DNA of 64,000 nt from UBA12481 sp942493265 (lineage in GTDB: Bacteria; Bacteroidota; Bacteroidia; Bacteroidales; UBA12481): positions 5,208,001-5,272,000 of the forward strand of contig OW818688.1 in the NCBI GenBank assembly GCA_942493265.1, in the 5' to 3' direction. The position numbers were made by a program, and so were the translations under genes. Below the pieces are notes generated by a model. It was given only the letters and a program-made list of their open reading frames with translations. It did no database searches and had not been told where the DNA came from. Positions 25,334 to 33,656 of the stretch are shown here, in pieces; positions within the stretch are counted from its first letter, which is position 1, and the number at the start of each line of letters is the position of its first letter.

Positions 25334-26789
25334 TACCCTTTACAGTACCCCTGATCAGAAACCGGTCATAGAGCATCATCAGTATCACGGTTGCCAGACC
25401 GATCCCGAAAACGATATACCAGATTTTATTTGGATGGTAGGTAGTCCACAAATAATCAGTCAGTTGCCGGCTATTCATCCCCATCAATTCCGCCGCACGG
25501 TTGAAATAATCGGTCTGGGTAAAACTTTCGGAAATCGGCTGGATATTCAGTCCTTTTGAAGCAACATCCACCTGCAGGAGGGAAATCTTATCCGACAAAC
25601 GCTGGTATACACCACCGGAAATCTGACCGGCAAAGAAGTTCCCGCCGGCATACGGGATAAAGGAACAGCCCATATACAGAGCCACCTTATCCTTAGGAGC
25701 GATGCGGGCAACATATTCAGAGATTTTAGGCGATGACGACATCTCTCCCATCGCAAAAATGAATATCGAAAGAATCAGGAAAAATCCGTTTTGGGTGAGC
25801 AGCGTCAGGGAGATCCCGATTGTACAAACGAGCATGCCGCTGATCATCGCATTGAGTGGTTTCCATTTCATCACCACCGTTGAAACCACTATCTGCAGAA
25901 GAACAATAAACAGCGCATCAATATTCACCAGCATTTCGCTGGCAATGGTTCCGTTATGCTGGGTATCAAGGGCTTGAGCCAACCCGGGCCATAAATTCTT
26001 TATGGATTCGAACATCACATCCGTTCGCACCCATTGGTCGATGAACACCGGCAGGGTATAAAACAGCTGATTATACATGGTCCAGAACCCGATCACCAGG
26101 ATCAGAAAAATGAGCAGCTTAATGTCGCTCAGTGCCTTAAAAATATTTTTAAAGATGGATTTGATGGCTTTACCCAGCGGATCGGTGTTTTTTACCTGTT
26201 CAGGCTCCTTGTAAAAGAAAATCACGATGATCAGGTTTACCAGGATGGAAACCGACGACATCACAAAAACATATTTCCATGAAAAGCCCCTGAGAACTGA
26301 AGCCACGATAGGTCCGATGAAGGAACCGATATTCACCACCATGTAAAAGATCCCGAAGCCCAGGGAAGAAGTTGTATCATCGGTGGTTTTTCCAACCGTA
26401 GCCTGAACTACGGGCTTAAACAATCCGGCACCGAGTGCTACCCAGAGGAAAACAAAGAAAACCGCACCATAAGAGCTGACCTGTCCCATGGCAAAATATC
26501 CGGTAGCCAGCACAACATAAGCCACAATCAGGGTTTTGCGAAAACCGAATTTATCGGCAATGGCACCGGTAAGCAATGGCAGAAAATACAATACCATGAC
26601 AACGGTACCCATGAGGGTTCCTTTCTGGACCTGGGTAAAACCCAGGGCTCCGGTTTCAGTGGAACCGGTGAGATACAGCGACAATGGGATAAACATCCCG
26701 TACCAGGCGAGACGTTCGAACAGTTCCATCAGGTTTGCCCACCAGTAAGCAGATGGGAGCTTGCGCATTACGGTACTGAGTGTTGACAT
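25317..26789 (-). CDS. POT/PTR-family peptide transporter (MFS)
   Basis: Proton-coupled oligopeptide transporter in the inner membrane. 490 residues with about 12-14 membrane helices. The POT signature ExxER...YG is present (LMELFERLAWYGM), as are GAIADKFGFRKTL, FYMVVNIGSFIGP and GVYQRLSDK-type loops. A large loop between helices 6 and 7 and one near the C-terminus (residues about 410-460, with SFTQTDYFNRAAELMGM) are longer than in classic DtpA-type proteins. Together with the S9 and M64 peptidases elsewhere in the window it fits use of peptides as nutrients. Confidence 0.88.
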   Translation of the reverse strand: MSTLSTVMRKLPSAYWWANLMELFERLAWYGMFIPLSLYLTGSTETGALGFTQVQKGTLMGTVVMVLYFLPLLTGAIADKFGFRKTLIVAYVVLATGYFAMGQVSSYGAVFFVFLWVALGAGLFKPVVQATVGKTTDDTTSSLGFGIFYMVVNIGSFIGPIVASVLRGFSWKYVFVMSSVSILVNLIIVIFFYKEPEQVKNTDPLGKAIKSIFKNIFKALSDIKLLIFLILVIGFWTMYNQLFYTLPVFIDQWVRTDVMFESIKNLWPGLAQALDTQHNGTIASEMLVNIDALFIVLLQIVVSTVVMKWKPLNAMISGMLVCTIGISLTLLTQNGFFLILSIFIFAMGEMSSSPKISEYVARIAPKDKVALYMGCSFIPYAGGNFFAGQISGGVYQRLSDKISLLQVDVASKGLNIQPISESFTQTDYFNRAAELMGMNSRQLTDYLWTTYHPNKIWYIVFGIGLATVILMMLYDRFLIRGTVKGIKKAK

Positions 26790-26800
26790 AGTGAATGGAA

Positions 26801-28231
26801 TCAGGCTCCGGCCTGAAGTTTGGGGTTATTTAAAAGAGACAATCGTACAACATTTTCAACATGGTGGGTATGCGGGAACATGTCGACCGGCTGAACCGCC
26901 TCAATCGAATAGAGTTCCGAAAGCATTGACAGGTCGCGGGCCTGTGTGGCAGGATTGCAGCTCACATATACGATCCGGGCGGGGGCAGCATTCCGTATGG
27001 CAAAGATGACATCCTCGTGAACCCCGGCGCGCGGAGGATCAAGAATGATCACATCGGCCTTGCCATGAATGGCCATAAAATCAGCGGTGAGGGTATCCTT
27101 GATATCTCCGGTAAAGAATTCGACATTTTCAATGCCGTTCAGGGCGGCATTAACTTTGGCATCAGCAATGGCTTCAGGCACATACTCTATTCCGATAACC
27201 TTTGAAGCTTTTGAAGCAACAAACTGGGCAATGGTGCCGGTTCCGGTATACAGGTCATACACCACTTCCGAACCGGTGAGTCCGGCAAAGTCCTTAACCA
27301 CCTGATAGAGTTTATGAACCTGATCGGTATTGGTTTGAAAAAATGACTTCGGACTGATCTTGAACTTCAATCCTTCCATTTCTTCGATAATATGATCGCG
27401 TCCGTACCAGGTAAACAGTTCCAGGTCATTAATGGTATCGTTGCGTTTGGGATTGATCACATAAACGAGCGAAGTAAGGAAAGGAAACTTCGCAACAATA
27501 TGATTCATAAGAAGTTCCCTGTTTTCAGAGTGATCTTCATGGAAACTTACGATCACCATCCATTCGCCGGTGGAAGTGCACCTGATAATCAGGTTGCGCA
27601 TCAGGCCGGTTTGAAATCTCAGGTCATAATAAGAAAAACCATGTTCCAGGGTAAACCGCCTGACCTCATTGCGGATCTCGTTTGCCGGATCGGGCTGAAG
27701 CCAGCATTTATAAATATCCACCACTTTATCGAATAATCCACGAACGTGCAAACCCAGTCCGGGCATGGATTCCGGGAAACCGTTTGCGGGCATGTCTTCC
27801 GGCAGCAGCCAGCGCCGGTTGGAGAAAGTATACTCCATTTTATTCCTGTAATATTCCGAAGAAACCGCTCCGATGATCGGCGGAATTTCTGGCAGGTTGA
27901 GCCTGCCGATCCTGGTGAGCTGATCCGAAACCTGTTTCGCCTTGAATTTCAATTGGTCATGATAGGGCAACATTTGCCATTTGCACCCACCGCAGATTGT
28001 AAAATACTCACAAACGGGAGTCTGCCTGTCAGGTGATGGGGTAACCAGCCGGAGCAGGTCGCCTTCCCAATAGGATTTGCGTTTTTTAGTGATTCTGACA
28101 TCCACCACATCACCGGGAATCACCATCGGAACAAATACAACACGATTTTCATAACGGGCAATGGCTTTCCCTTCGGCACCGATGGATTCGACCGTTATCC
28201 CATGTAAAACTGGCAATGGTTTCTTTTTCAA
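26801..28231 (-). CDS. rlmD: 23S rRNA (uracil-5-)-methyltransferase, RlmD/RumA type
   Basis: SAM-dependent m5U methyltransferase of 476 residues. An N-terminal TRAM domain (about 8-65: ITVESIGAEGKAIARYENRV) is followed by iron-sulfur ligands in CEYFTICGGCKW and probably KCWLQP, then the Rossmann methyltransferase domain with VYDLYTGTGTIAQF, IILDPPRAGVH and the catalytic Cys in VYVSCNPATQARDL. RlmD (U1939), RlmCD and TrmA share this architecture; the TRAM domain and Fe-S cluster argue against TrmA. The exact uridine cannot be told from sequence. Confidence 0.92.
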   Translation of the reverse strand: MKKKPLPVLHGITVESIGAEGKAIARYENRVVFVPMVIPGDVVDVRITKKRKSYWEGDLLRLVTPSPDRQTPVCEYFTICGGCKWQMLPYHDQLKFKAKQVSDQLTRIGRLNLPEIPPIIGAVSSEYYRNKMEYTFSNRRWLLPEDMPANGFPESMPGLGLHVRGLFDKVVDIYKCWLQPDPANEIRNEVRRFTLEHGFSYYDLRFQTGLMRNLIIRCTSTGEWMVIVSFHEDHSENRELLMNHIVAKFPFLTSLVYVINPKRNDTINDLELFTWYGRDHIIEEMEGLKFKISPKSFFQTNTDQVHKLYQVVKDFAGLTGSEVVYDLYTGTGTIAQFVASKASKVIGIEYVPEAIADAKVNAALNGIENVEFFTGDIKDTLTADFMAIHGKADVIILDPPRAGVHEDVIFAIRNAAPARIVYVSCNPATQARDLSMLSELYSIEAVQPVDMFPHTHHVENVVRLSLLNNPKLQAGA

Positions 28232-28321
28232 AATAATGATTTAGTGGCGGCTAAAGTAATAAACGATCTGCAAAATCCGGATGTCTTGAAAGATCTGTCC
28301 GGCCGGAATCCCGAAGTTTGT

Positions 28322-28329
28322 TACTTTTG
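28322..28329 (+). promoter_or_regulatory. -7 promoter element of the DUF1643 gene
   Basis: TACTTTTG matches TAnnTTTG and lies 20 bases before the ATG at 28349, inside the longer open frame that opens with GTG at 28244. This favours the shorter protein. Confidence 0.45.
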
Positions 28330-28348
28330 CCGGAAATCAAAATCAGGT

Positions 28349-28939
28349 ATGGCCCGAATAGGACGACAGGTAGATCATTACAGTGAGGTGGATATTCAGA
28401 GCATCCGGGCGGACTTTTCGCCCGACCGCTTGTTCAGGTATACCCTGGAAATGAGTTACAAAGGAGATCTTTTAAATCAGGACCGGTCAAAAACCCTGGC
28501 CGTGATTCTTAAAAATCCCAGTTCGGCAGATGAAAAAAGGTCCGACTCAACCATCCGTAAAGTTGAAACCTTTGTATGGAAGCAGTTTCCGGATGTAAGA
28601 TCACTCCGGATACTGAACATTTTTGCTTTCCGGGCTACCGATGCACTGGAAGTGAATGAGCGGTTGCGGTCGATGGATGAAGCCGCTGTAGCCGGGATCG
28701 AAAACGATGCATTTTTTAAGTCGACCCTTCAACGAACAGATTATGTTATCTGCGCCTGGGGAGGTCCATCCGGAATCGATGCCCGGGGCTACGAATCGCG
28801 CATCGCATCGGTAAAAGATATTATCAGCAAACATTACAGCGGGCCGGCTTATCAGGTTTGCGGAATCCAGCCCACCAAAGAGCCGTTGCACGGTCTGATG
28901 TGGGGTTATGAATACGAACTTAAACCGTTTGCGATATGA
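28349..28939 (+). CDS. DUF1643 family protein
   Basis: A 196-residue cytoplasmic protein of the DUF1643 family, function unknown. Family marks are FRYTLEMSYKG, LAVILKNPSSADEKRSDSTI, ILNIFAFRATDALE, YVICAWGGPSGI and GIQPTKEPLHGL. I start at the ATG 28349 because a -7 promoter element precedes it. A GTG at 28244 would add 35 residues that are unlike the family. It overlaps the ABC-F gene by 4 bases. Confidence 0.82.
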   Translation: MARIGRQVDHYSEVDIQSIRADFSPDRLFRYTLEMSYKGDLLNQDRSKTLAVILKNPSSADEKRSDSTIRKVETFVWKQFPDVRSLRILNIFAFRATDALEVNERLRSMDEAAVAGIENDAFFKSTLQRTDYVICAWGGPSGIDARGYESRIASVKDIISKHYSGPAYQVCGIQPTKEPLHGLMWGYEYELKPFAI

Positions 28940-30924
28940 TTTCTTTAGACCAGGTAACGGTAAGTTTTGGGAGCTATGATCTTCTCAAGGAGATATCCTT
29001 TTTAGTCAGTCAGCGCGATCGCGTGGGTTTGGTCGGCAAAAACGGCGCCGGAAAAACCACCATCATGAGGCTGTTCATGGGCGAAATGAAAGCCAGCGAC
29101 GGCTTTGTTTCGGTTCCGCCTTCCATCAGGCTGGGATATCTTTCGCAGCACATGGCCTATTCCGATTCCACCACAGTATATCATGAGGCAGAAAAGGCTT
29201 TTGAGGAAGTTCTGCAGCTGGAACGCGACATTCACGACCTTACGGTTGATATTACCGCCCGAACCGATTATGAAACGGATTCCTATCATAAACTGATTGT
29301 CGATCTATCGGAGAAAAGCGAACGCATAGAAATGCTGGGCGGTCGCAACCGCGAAGCCGAAATTGAGCAGACGCTTATCGGTCTCGGTTTTGAGCGAAAA
29401 GACTTTGAACGGGCGACCTCGGAGTTTTCAGGCGGATGGCGCATGCGTGTTGAGCTGGCCAAGATTCTGCTGCAGGCACCGGACGTGCTGCTGCTTGATG
29501 AGCCAACTAACCACCTTGACATCGAATCCATCCAGTGGCTGGAAGATTACCTCAAAGACTTCCGCGGGGCCGTGCTGCTAATATCACACGACAGGACCTT
29601 TCTCGACCGGGTTACCAAACGCACGGTGGAGATCACCCTGGGAAAACTGGCGGATTACAAGGTTCCGTACACTGAATTTCTGAAATTACGCGGTGAAAGG
29701 CGGGAGCAGCAGCTGGCAGCCTATACCAACCAGAAGAAAAAAATTGACGATACCGAAGATTTTATCGAAAGATTCCGGTACAAAGCCAGTAAATCGGTGC
29801 AGGTTCAGTCGAGGATCAAACAGCTGGCTAAGATCGACCGGATTGAGATTGATGAGATCGACGGATCAACCATTCACATCAAGTTTCCTCCTGCCCCTCA
29901 TGCCGGAACCATTCTGGTTGAGGCGGAAGATGTAAGCAAAAGTTACGGAACCACTCAGGTTCTCGATAAAATTGCCATGATCATCCACCGGGGTGAAAAG
30001 GTAGCCTTTGTTGGCAGGAACGGGGAAGGTAAAACCACCATGGCCCGGATTATCATGGGCGAACTGGAATATGAAGGGAACTGCAAATTAGGACATAACC
30101 TGAAGATCGGTTATTATGCCCAGAACCAGGCAGATGTATTGGATCCTCTTAAAACAGTTTTAGAAACCATTGATTATGTTGCCGTTGGGGATATCCGCAT
30201 GAAAATGAGGGATATTCTGGGAGCTTTTCTATTCAGTGGCGATGATATAGATAAAAAAGTATCCGTCCTGTCCGGAGGCGAAAGATCCAGGCTTGCTCTG
30301 GCTTGTCTGCTGATGGAACCAAAAAACCTGCTGGTATTGGATGAGCCGACCAACCATTTGGATTTACGATCGAAACAGGTGTTAAAAGAGGCGTTGGTGA
30401 AGTTCAACGGATCGCTGATTCTGGTATCGCACGACAGGGATTTCCTGGACGGATTGGTATCCAAGATTTTTGAATTCCGCGATCATAAAGTAAAAGAGCA
30501 TCCGGGCGACATTTTTGAATTCCTGAACAAAAAGAGGCTGAACACGCTGAAGGAAATTGAACGTAAAGAGGTGGTTCAGAAGCAGGAGCAGAAGCAGGAA
30601 CAGAAACAGGAGCAGAAACAGGAGCAGGTTCAATCGGAGAAAACACCGCTTGTGGTCACTTTGCCTGACAACAAGCAGCGCTATGAAGAAAAGAAGGAGA
30701 TTGACCGGCAAAAACGGAAAGTCGCCACACGGATAGCCAAAGCCGAAGAACGGATCGAGGACCTTGAAAACCGCATACATCTGATTGAGATGTTCTTAGC
30801 TGATCCTGAAAGCATGGCTGCCAATGCCGGAAAAGACCCTTACATTGAATATGAGCAGCTCAAGAAAGAGCTCGCTCAGGCAATGGAAGAGTGGGAATCG
30901 GCGCATGAAGAGCGGGAATCCTGA
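28936..30924 (+). CDS. ABC-F family ATPase (Uup/YdiF-like)
   Basis: A soluble 662-residue protein with two ABC domains and no membrane segments, the ABC-F class that acts on ribosomes (translation factor or antibiotic protection). Domain 1: Walker A GKNGAGKTT, signature EFSGGWRMRVELA, Walker B VLLLDEPTNHLD. The linker (about 230-310) contains YKASKSVQVQSRIKQL. Domain 2: Walker A GRNGEGKTT, signature LSGGERSRLALA, Walker B LLVLDEPTNHLD. A perfect repeat of Gln-Lys-Gln-Glu follows (residues 548-564), then a C-terminal coiled coil (about 590-660) as in Uup. The short repeat probably arose by slippage. Confidence 0.94.
   Translation: MISLDQVTVSFGSYDLLKEISFLVSQRDRVGLVGKNGAGKTTIMRLFMGEMKASDGFVSVPPSIRLGYLSQHMAYSDSTTVYHEAEKAFEEVLQLERDIHDLTVDITARTDYETDSYHKLIVDLSEKSERIEMLGGRNREAEIEQTLIGLGFERKDFERATSEFSGGWRMRVELAKILLQAPDVLLLDEPTNHLDIESIQWLEDYLKDFRGAVLLISHDRTFLDRVTKRTVEITLGKLADYKVPYTEFLKLRGERREQQLAAYTNQKKKIDDTEDFIERFRYKASKSVQVQSRIKQLAKIDRIEIDEIDGSTIHIKFPPAPHAGTILVEAEDVSKSYGTTQVLDKIAMIIHRGEKVAFVGRNGEGKTTMARIIMGELEYEGNCKLGHNLKIGYYAQNQADVLDPLKTVLETIDYVAVGDIRMKMRDILGAFLFSGDDIDKKVSVLSGGERSRLALACLLMEPKNLLVLDEPTNHLDLRSKQVLKEALVKFNGSLILVSHDRDFLDGLVSKIFEFRDHKVKEHPGDIFEFLNKKRLNTLKEIERKEVVQKQEQKQEQKQEQKQEQVQSEKTPLVVTLPDNKQRYEEKKEIDRQKRKVATRIAKAEERIEDLENRIHLIEMFLADPESMAANAGKDPYIEYEQLKKELAQAMEEWESAHEERES
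30577..30627 (+). repeat. In-frame tandem repeat coding for Gln-Lys-Gln-Glu
   Basis: Four copies of a 12-base unit CAGAAGCAGGAG (with A/G third-position changes) plus one final CAG, coding for 17 residues between the second ABC domain and the C-terminal coiled coil of the ABC-F protein. Confidence 0.9.
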
Positions 30925-30935
30925 CGAGGGAACGG

Positions 30936-31052
30936 GGTCCCCGCCTTCGCGGGGATGACAATGCTCCGAGGGAAGGTTGGTGGTGTACTGAAGGTCCCCT
31001 CATTAGAGTCGCCCGGTCCCGGCTTTCGCCGGGATGACACTTCTCCGAGGGA
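30936..31052. repeat. Two REP-like palindromic repeats
   Basis: Two copies of a unit of about 37 bases, at 30936-30972 and 31015-31052. Each has GGTCCC, a palindrome (CCCCGCCTTCGCGGGG in the first, CCCGGCTTTCGCCGGG in the second), ATGACA and then CTCCGAGGGA. The hairpins differ by compensating changes, which shows that the structure is what is kept. They lie between the ABC-F stop and the convergent rlmB stop. Confidence 0.8.
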
Positions 31053-31063
31053 CCATCAGTGCG

Positions 31064-31182
31064 GTCACCCGTCACTCGTCACCCGTCACTTCTTCCGCTT
31101 CACGTTTCGTTCCGCTTTTCCCGTTTCGTTCCGTTTCACGATCCTCTCGTCACCCGTCACTCGTCACTCGTCACTTGTCACT
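31064..31182. repeat. Two tracts of GTCAC(T/C)C direct repeats
   Basis: A 7-base unit close to GTCACTC is repeated four times at about 31064-31090 and five times at about 31149-31182, separated by a T/C-rich tract with TTTCGTTCCG copies. The second tract runs into the 3' end of the rRNA methyltransferase gene and codes for its last residues. Confidence 0.8.
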
Positions 31183-31911
31183 CCGTTGCCTGACAGCTTC
31201 AAACAGGATCACTGAAGCCGCTGCCGAAACGTTTAACGATGCGATTTTACCCAGCATGGGGATGCGCACCTCCTGATCGCATAATGCCAGGATATTAGCG
31301 CTGATGCCATGATCTTCAGCGCCCATGACCAATGCCATCGGGGCTTTAAAATCGGCTTCGTAATACAGGACATCCGTTTTTTCGGTGGCGCCGGTAATTT
31401 TCAAACCTGCATTTTTCAGGTATTTGATGCTTCTGATCAGGTCGGGGGTGCGGCAGACCGGGATAATGGCGAGCGCCCCTGCAGAGGTTTTCATGGCATC
31501 GGGGTTAATCTGGGCAACACCCTTTTCAGGGATGAGGATGGCATCAGCCCCGGCAGCTTCAGCCGAGCGGGCGATGGCTCCCAGGTTACGGACATCGGTA
31601 ATACTGTCGAGAATCACCACCAATGGATCGCGACCTTCCTCAAAAGATCTCGCAACTATCTCTTCAATAGGAAGATAAGTCACAATCGAGGTTATTGCTA
31701 TGATCCCCTGATGATTTTTCTGGGTCATCCGGTTAAGCTTTTCAACCGGCACATATTGAAAAGGAATGCCTGATTGCCTGATCAGGTGAAGGAGTGCATA
31801 CACACCATCGCCCTGCAACCCTTTTTTAATCATTACCCGTTCGATGGTCCGTCCGGCTTCAATAGCCTCCTGCACTGGCCGCAGCCCGAAAATATAATCT
31901 TGTTGTTCCAT
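31171..31911 (-). CDS. rlmB: SPOUT rRNA 2'-O-methyltransferase (RlmB/TrmH type)
   Basis: A 246-residue enzyme that methylates a ribose 2'-O in 23S rRNA. The N-terminal substrate-binding domain (FGLRPVQEAIEAGRTIERVMI) is followed by the SPOUT knot domain with LDSITDVRNLGAIARSAEAAG, VMGAEDHGISANILALCD and IPMLGKIASLNVSAAASVILFE, the three motifs of the TrmH/RlmB family. The last codons (SDK) are made by a GTCACTC direct-repeat tract, so its C-terminus may have been altered by repeat spread. It overlaps the GWxTD gene by one base. Confidence 0.9.
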   Translation of the reverse strand: MEQQDYIFGLRPVQEAIEAGRTIERVMIKKGLQGDGVYALLHLIRQSGIPFQYVPVEKLNRMTQKNHQGIIAITSIVTYLPIEEIVARSFEEGRDPLVVILDSITDVRNLGAIARSAEAAGADAILIPEKGVAQINPDAMKTSAGALAIIPVCRTPDLIRSIKYLKNAGLKITGATEKTDVLYYEADFKAPMALVMGAEDHGISANILALCDQEVRIPMLGKIASLNVSAAASVILFEAVRQRSDK

Positions 31912-33191
31912 TAGATACTAAATATTTTCCCTCGCCTCCAGGAATCGACTGCCCGGTTCCAGATGGGTCGGAATTCTTCTTTTCTTCTTAATTTATAATC
32001 ATAGCCAATCCAGTAATCATCTGCCAGATTGAACTCAAAGGTAATCTTCTCTCCGGTTTCGGCAGCCTCGTAGTGCCATGTTTCGCGAGTTTCAGCTCTC
32101 TCAACCGCAAATGGTGGCCCAAATAACAAATAAATCATACCCCTGTCAGTCTTCCAGCCCTGCTTGCTTGAAGCGAAATATAGGTTGGCAAAAACCACGC
32201 GGTTATAATAAACCCTGATCAGATCGCGCGCATTGCCGAATGTTTTTCCCTTGTCGAGCCAGAACTGATCCACTGCCCCCTTCAGATCCGGATTATCCAG
32301 CAGTTTCTGATATTCCTCCCGTGTTGTGATATACTGGAGGGGCGGGAGCATATCTTCAGGCTCTGTAACCTGGGGATAGTGATCTCCGAATTGAGTAAGG
32401 CAAAGTCCTTTTGCCGGCTCAGGCTTAAAATGAAAAACATAAATACCCTGTCCGCCAAGTTTATACAGCAATTGCTCAGAATAAGCCATATAGAAAGAAG
32501 AATCGGGCAAGGGAATATTATCGGGTTGTTCCTCGATGGAAAAGGGAGGAAGCGGCAAAACATTACGGGGTGAAAAAACAGAAATATGTAGCCGGTCCGA
32601 TTTTTCATTTGCCTTGATCAGCCGGAATGATTCGCCGGGGTAAAAAAACTGTTCAAATGCCACCCTATTTTCGGGATAACTCAAAATGAGCCAATCCTGT
32701 TGATTCTGAGCCTGAAAGCGATCAACCAGCACCCGGTCCCTGACCATGGATTGCCGGAGCTGATCCTCCAGGGTGATATCCAGCAGGTAGGTTTTTCCGG
32801 GCACGGTTGGAACCTTGACTGAGGATAGAATCTGCTCAGAGGAAGATTTCTTGTCGATTACAAATTCCAGGGTATCCCGGTGAGCAATTTCATTATTTGC
32901 CAGTGAGCCATACAGGGTATAGGTCACTTTAAGGCGGGCCTGGTTTTCAACCTGCGGGTTGGCCTGATTAAACAGAACTTCACTGGTAAGCAGCTTAAAA
33001 AATACAATACTTTCACTATCCGTAGAATGATAAACCTTGTATTGAGGATGCATGATTACCTTGCCGGGATTATAGAGCAGCAGAGGGACAGGTGCCTTTT
33101 TATTTACTGTTCCGACAGACATGCAGGATGCAACTAGCAGGATCGGAATAAGAAAGGAAAAGTGAGCCACCCTGGTCAACAACAATCTCAT
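31911..33191 (-). CDS. GWxTD-domain lipoprotein
   Basis: A 426-residue secreted protein with lipobox LVASC. The C-terminal GWxTD domain is clear: KQGWKTDRGMIYLLFGPP at residues 345-362, followed by ETWHYE and the ADDYWIGYDYKLRR segment. The N-terminal half is beta-rich (KVTYTLYGSLANN, VPGKTYLLDITLEDQL). This family is common in Bacteroidetes and Acidobacteria and its function is not known. ATGs at 33197 and 33191 both overlap the CYTH gene stop by a few bases; I prefer 33191 (MRLLLTRV), which gives the better signal peptide. Confidence 0.85.
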   Translation of the reverse strand: MRLLLTRVAHFSFLIPILLVASCMSVGTVNKKAPVPLLLYNPGKVIMHPQYKVYHSTDSESIVFFKLLTSEVLFNQANPQVENQARLKVTYTLYGSLANNEIAHRDTLEFVIDKKSSSEQILSSVKVPTVPGKTYLLDITLEDQLRQSMVRDRVLVDRFQAQNQQDWLILSYPENRVAFEQFFYPGESFRLIKANEKSDRLHISVFSPRNVLPLPPFSIEEQPDNIPLPDSSFYMAYSEQLLYKLGGQGIYVFHFKPEPAKGLCLTQFGDHYPQVTEPEDMLPPLQYITTREEYQKLLDNPDLKGAVDQFWLDKGKTFGNARDLIRVYYNRVVFANLYFASSKQGWKTDRGMIYLLFGPPFAVERAETRETWHYEAAETGEKITFEFNLADDYWIGYDYKLRRKEEFRPIWNRAVDSWRRGKIFSI

Positions 33192-33655
33192 TTCCAAGAA
33201 TTTATTGGATTAATAGATAATTGCAGATTAAAATATCGCGGATCATTGGATACTTCCTTTTCGATCCATGCCGGCCATTCAGGATTTTCGGTTTCAGCCT
33301 TCAATTCCACTTCTGCCATGATAAGGCCTTCGTTATCACCCAGGAACTCATCAACTTCCCATTTATAACCCTCATAGAAAAGCACATAGCGGCGCTTGAT
33401 GATCAGCGGGGTTACGGCCAGCCGGATGATTTGCATGCCCTCCTCAAACGGAACGGAATATTCAAACTCCTGCCTGGAGATCCCTTTGGACTTCCCCTTT
33501 ATGGTGATCATAGCCTCCTTATCCGAGATACGGATCCGCACCGTACATCCGGGATCGGTTGAGAGATAACCCTGCTGAATGAAAATGGAATTTGCAGGAT
33601 CGCTCATTTCCTGCCACATGATTTTATTTACCAGATATTTACGTTCAATTTCCAT
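33188..33655 (-). CDS. CYTH-domain protein (triphosphate tunnel metalloenzyme)
   Basis: A 155-residue cytoplasmic enzyme of the CYTH/TTM superfamily, which binds triphosphates and divalent metal in an eight-stranded tunnel. The N-terminal ExExK motif is EIERKYL (residues 2-8). Other ligand residues lie in VRIRISDKEAMITIKGK, IIKRRYVLFYEGYKWEVDEF and EVELKAE. Bacterial members of this length are often inorganic triphosphatases (ygiF-like). It is one base from the MscS gene upstream. Confidence 0.88.
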   Translation of the reverse strand: MEIERKYLVNKIMWQEMSDPANSIFIQQGYLSTDPGCTVRIRISDKEAMITIKGKSKGISRQEFEYSVPFEEGMQIIRLAVTPLIIKRRYVLFYEGYKWEVDEFLGDNEGLIMAEVELKAETENPEWPAWIEKEVSNDPRYFNLQLSINPINSWK

Positions 33656-33656
33656 T

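Noticed and set aside
28244..28348. GTG start for the DUF1643 protein
   Set aside because: A -7 promoter element lies between this GTG and the ATG at 28349, and the extra residues do not resemble the family.
30860..31075. A 71-residue minus-strand frame with CHPGESRDR
   Set aside because: It is the typical spurious translation of REP palindromes and overlaps the ABC-F gene.
31064..31182. Possible CRISPR array in the GTCACTC tracts
   Set aside because: The units are 7 bases and contiguous, with no unique spacers and no cas gene nearby.
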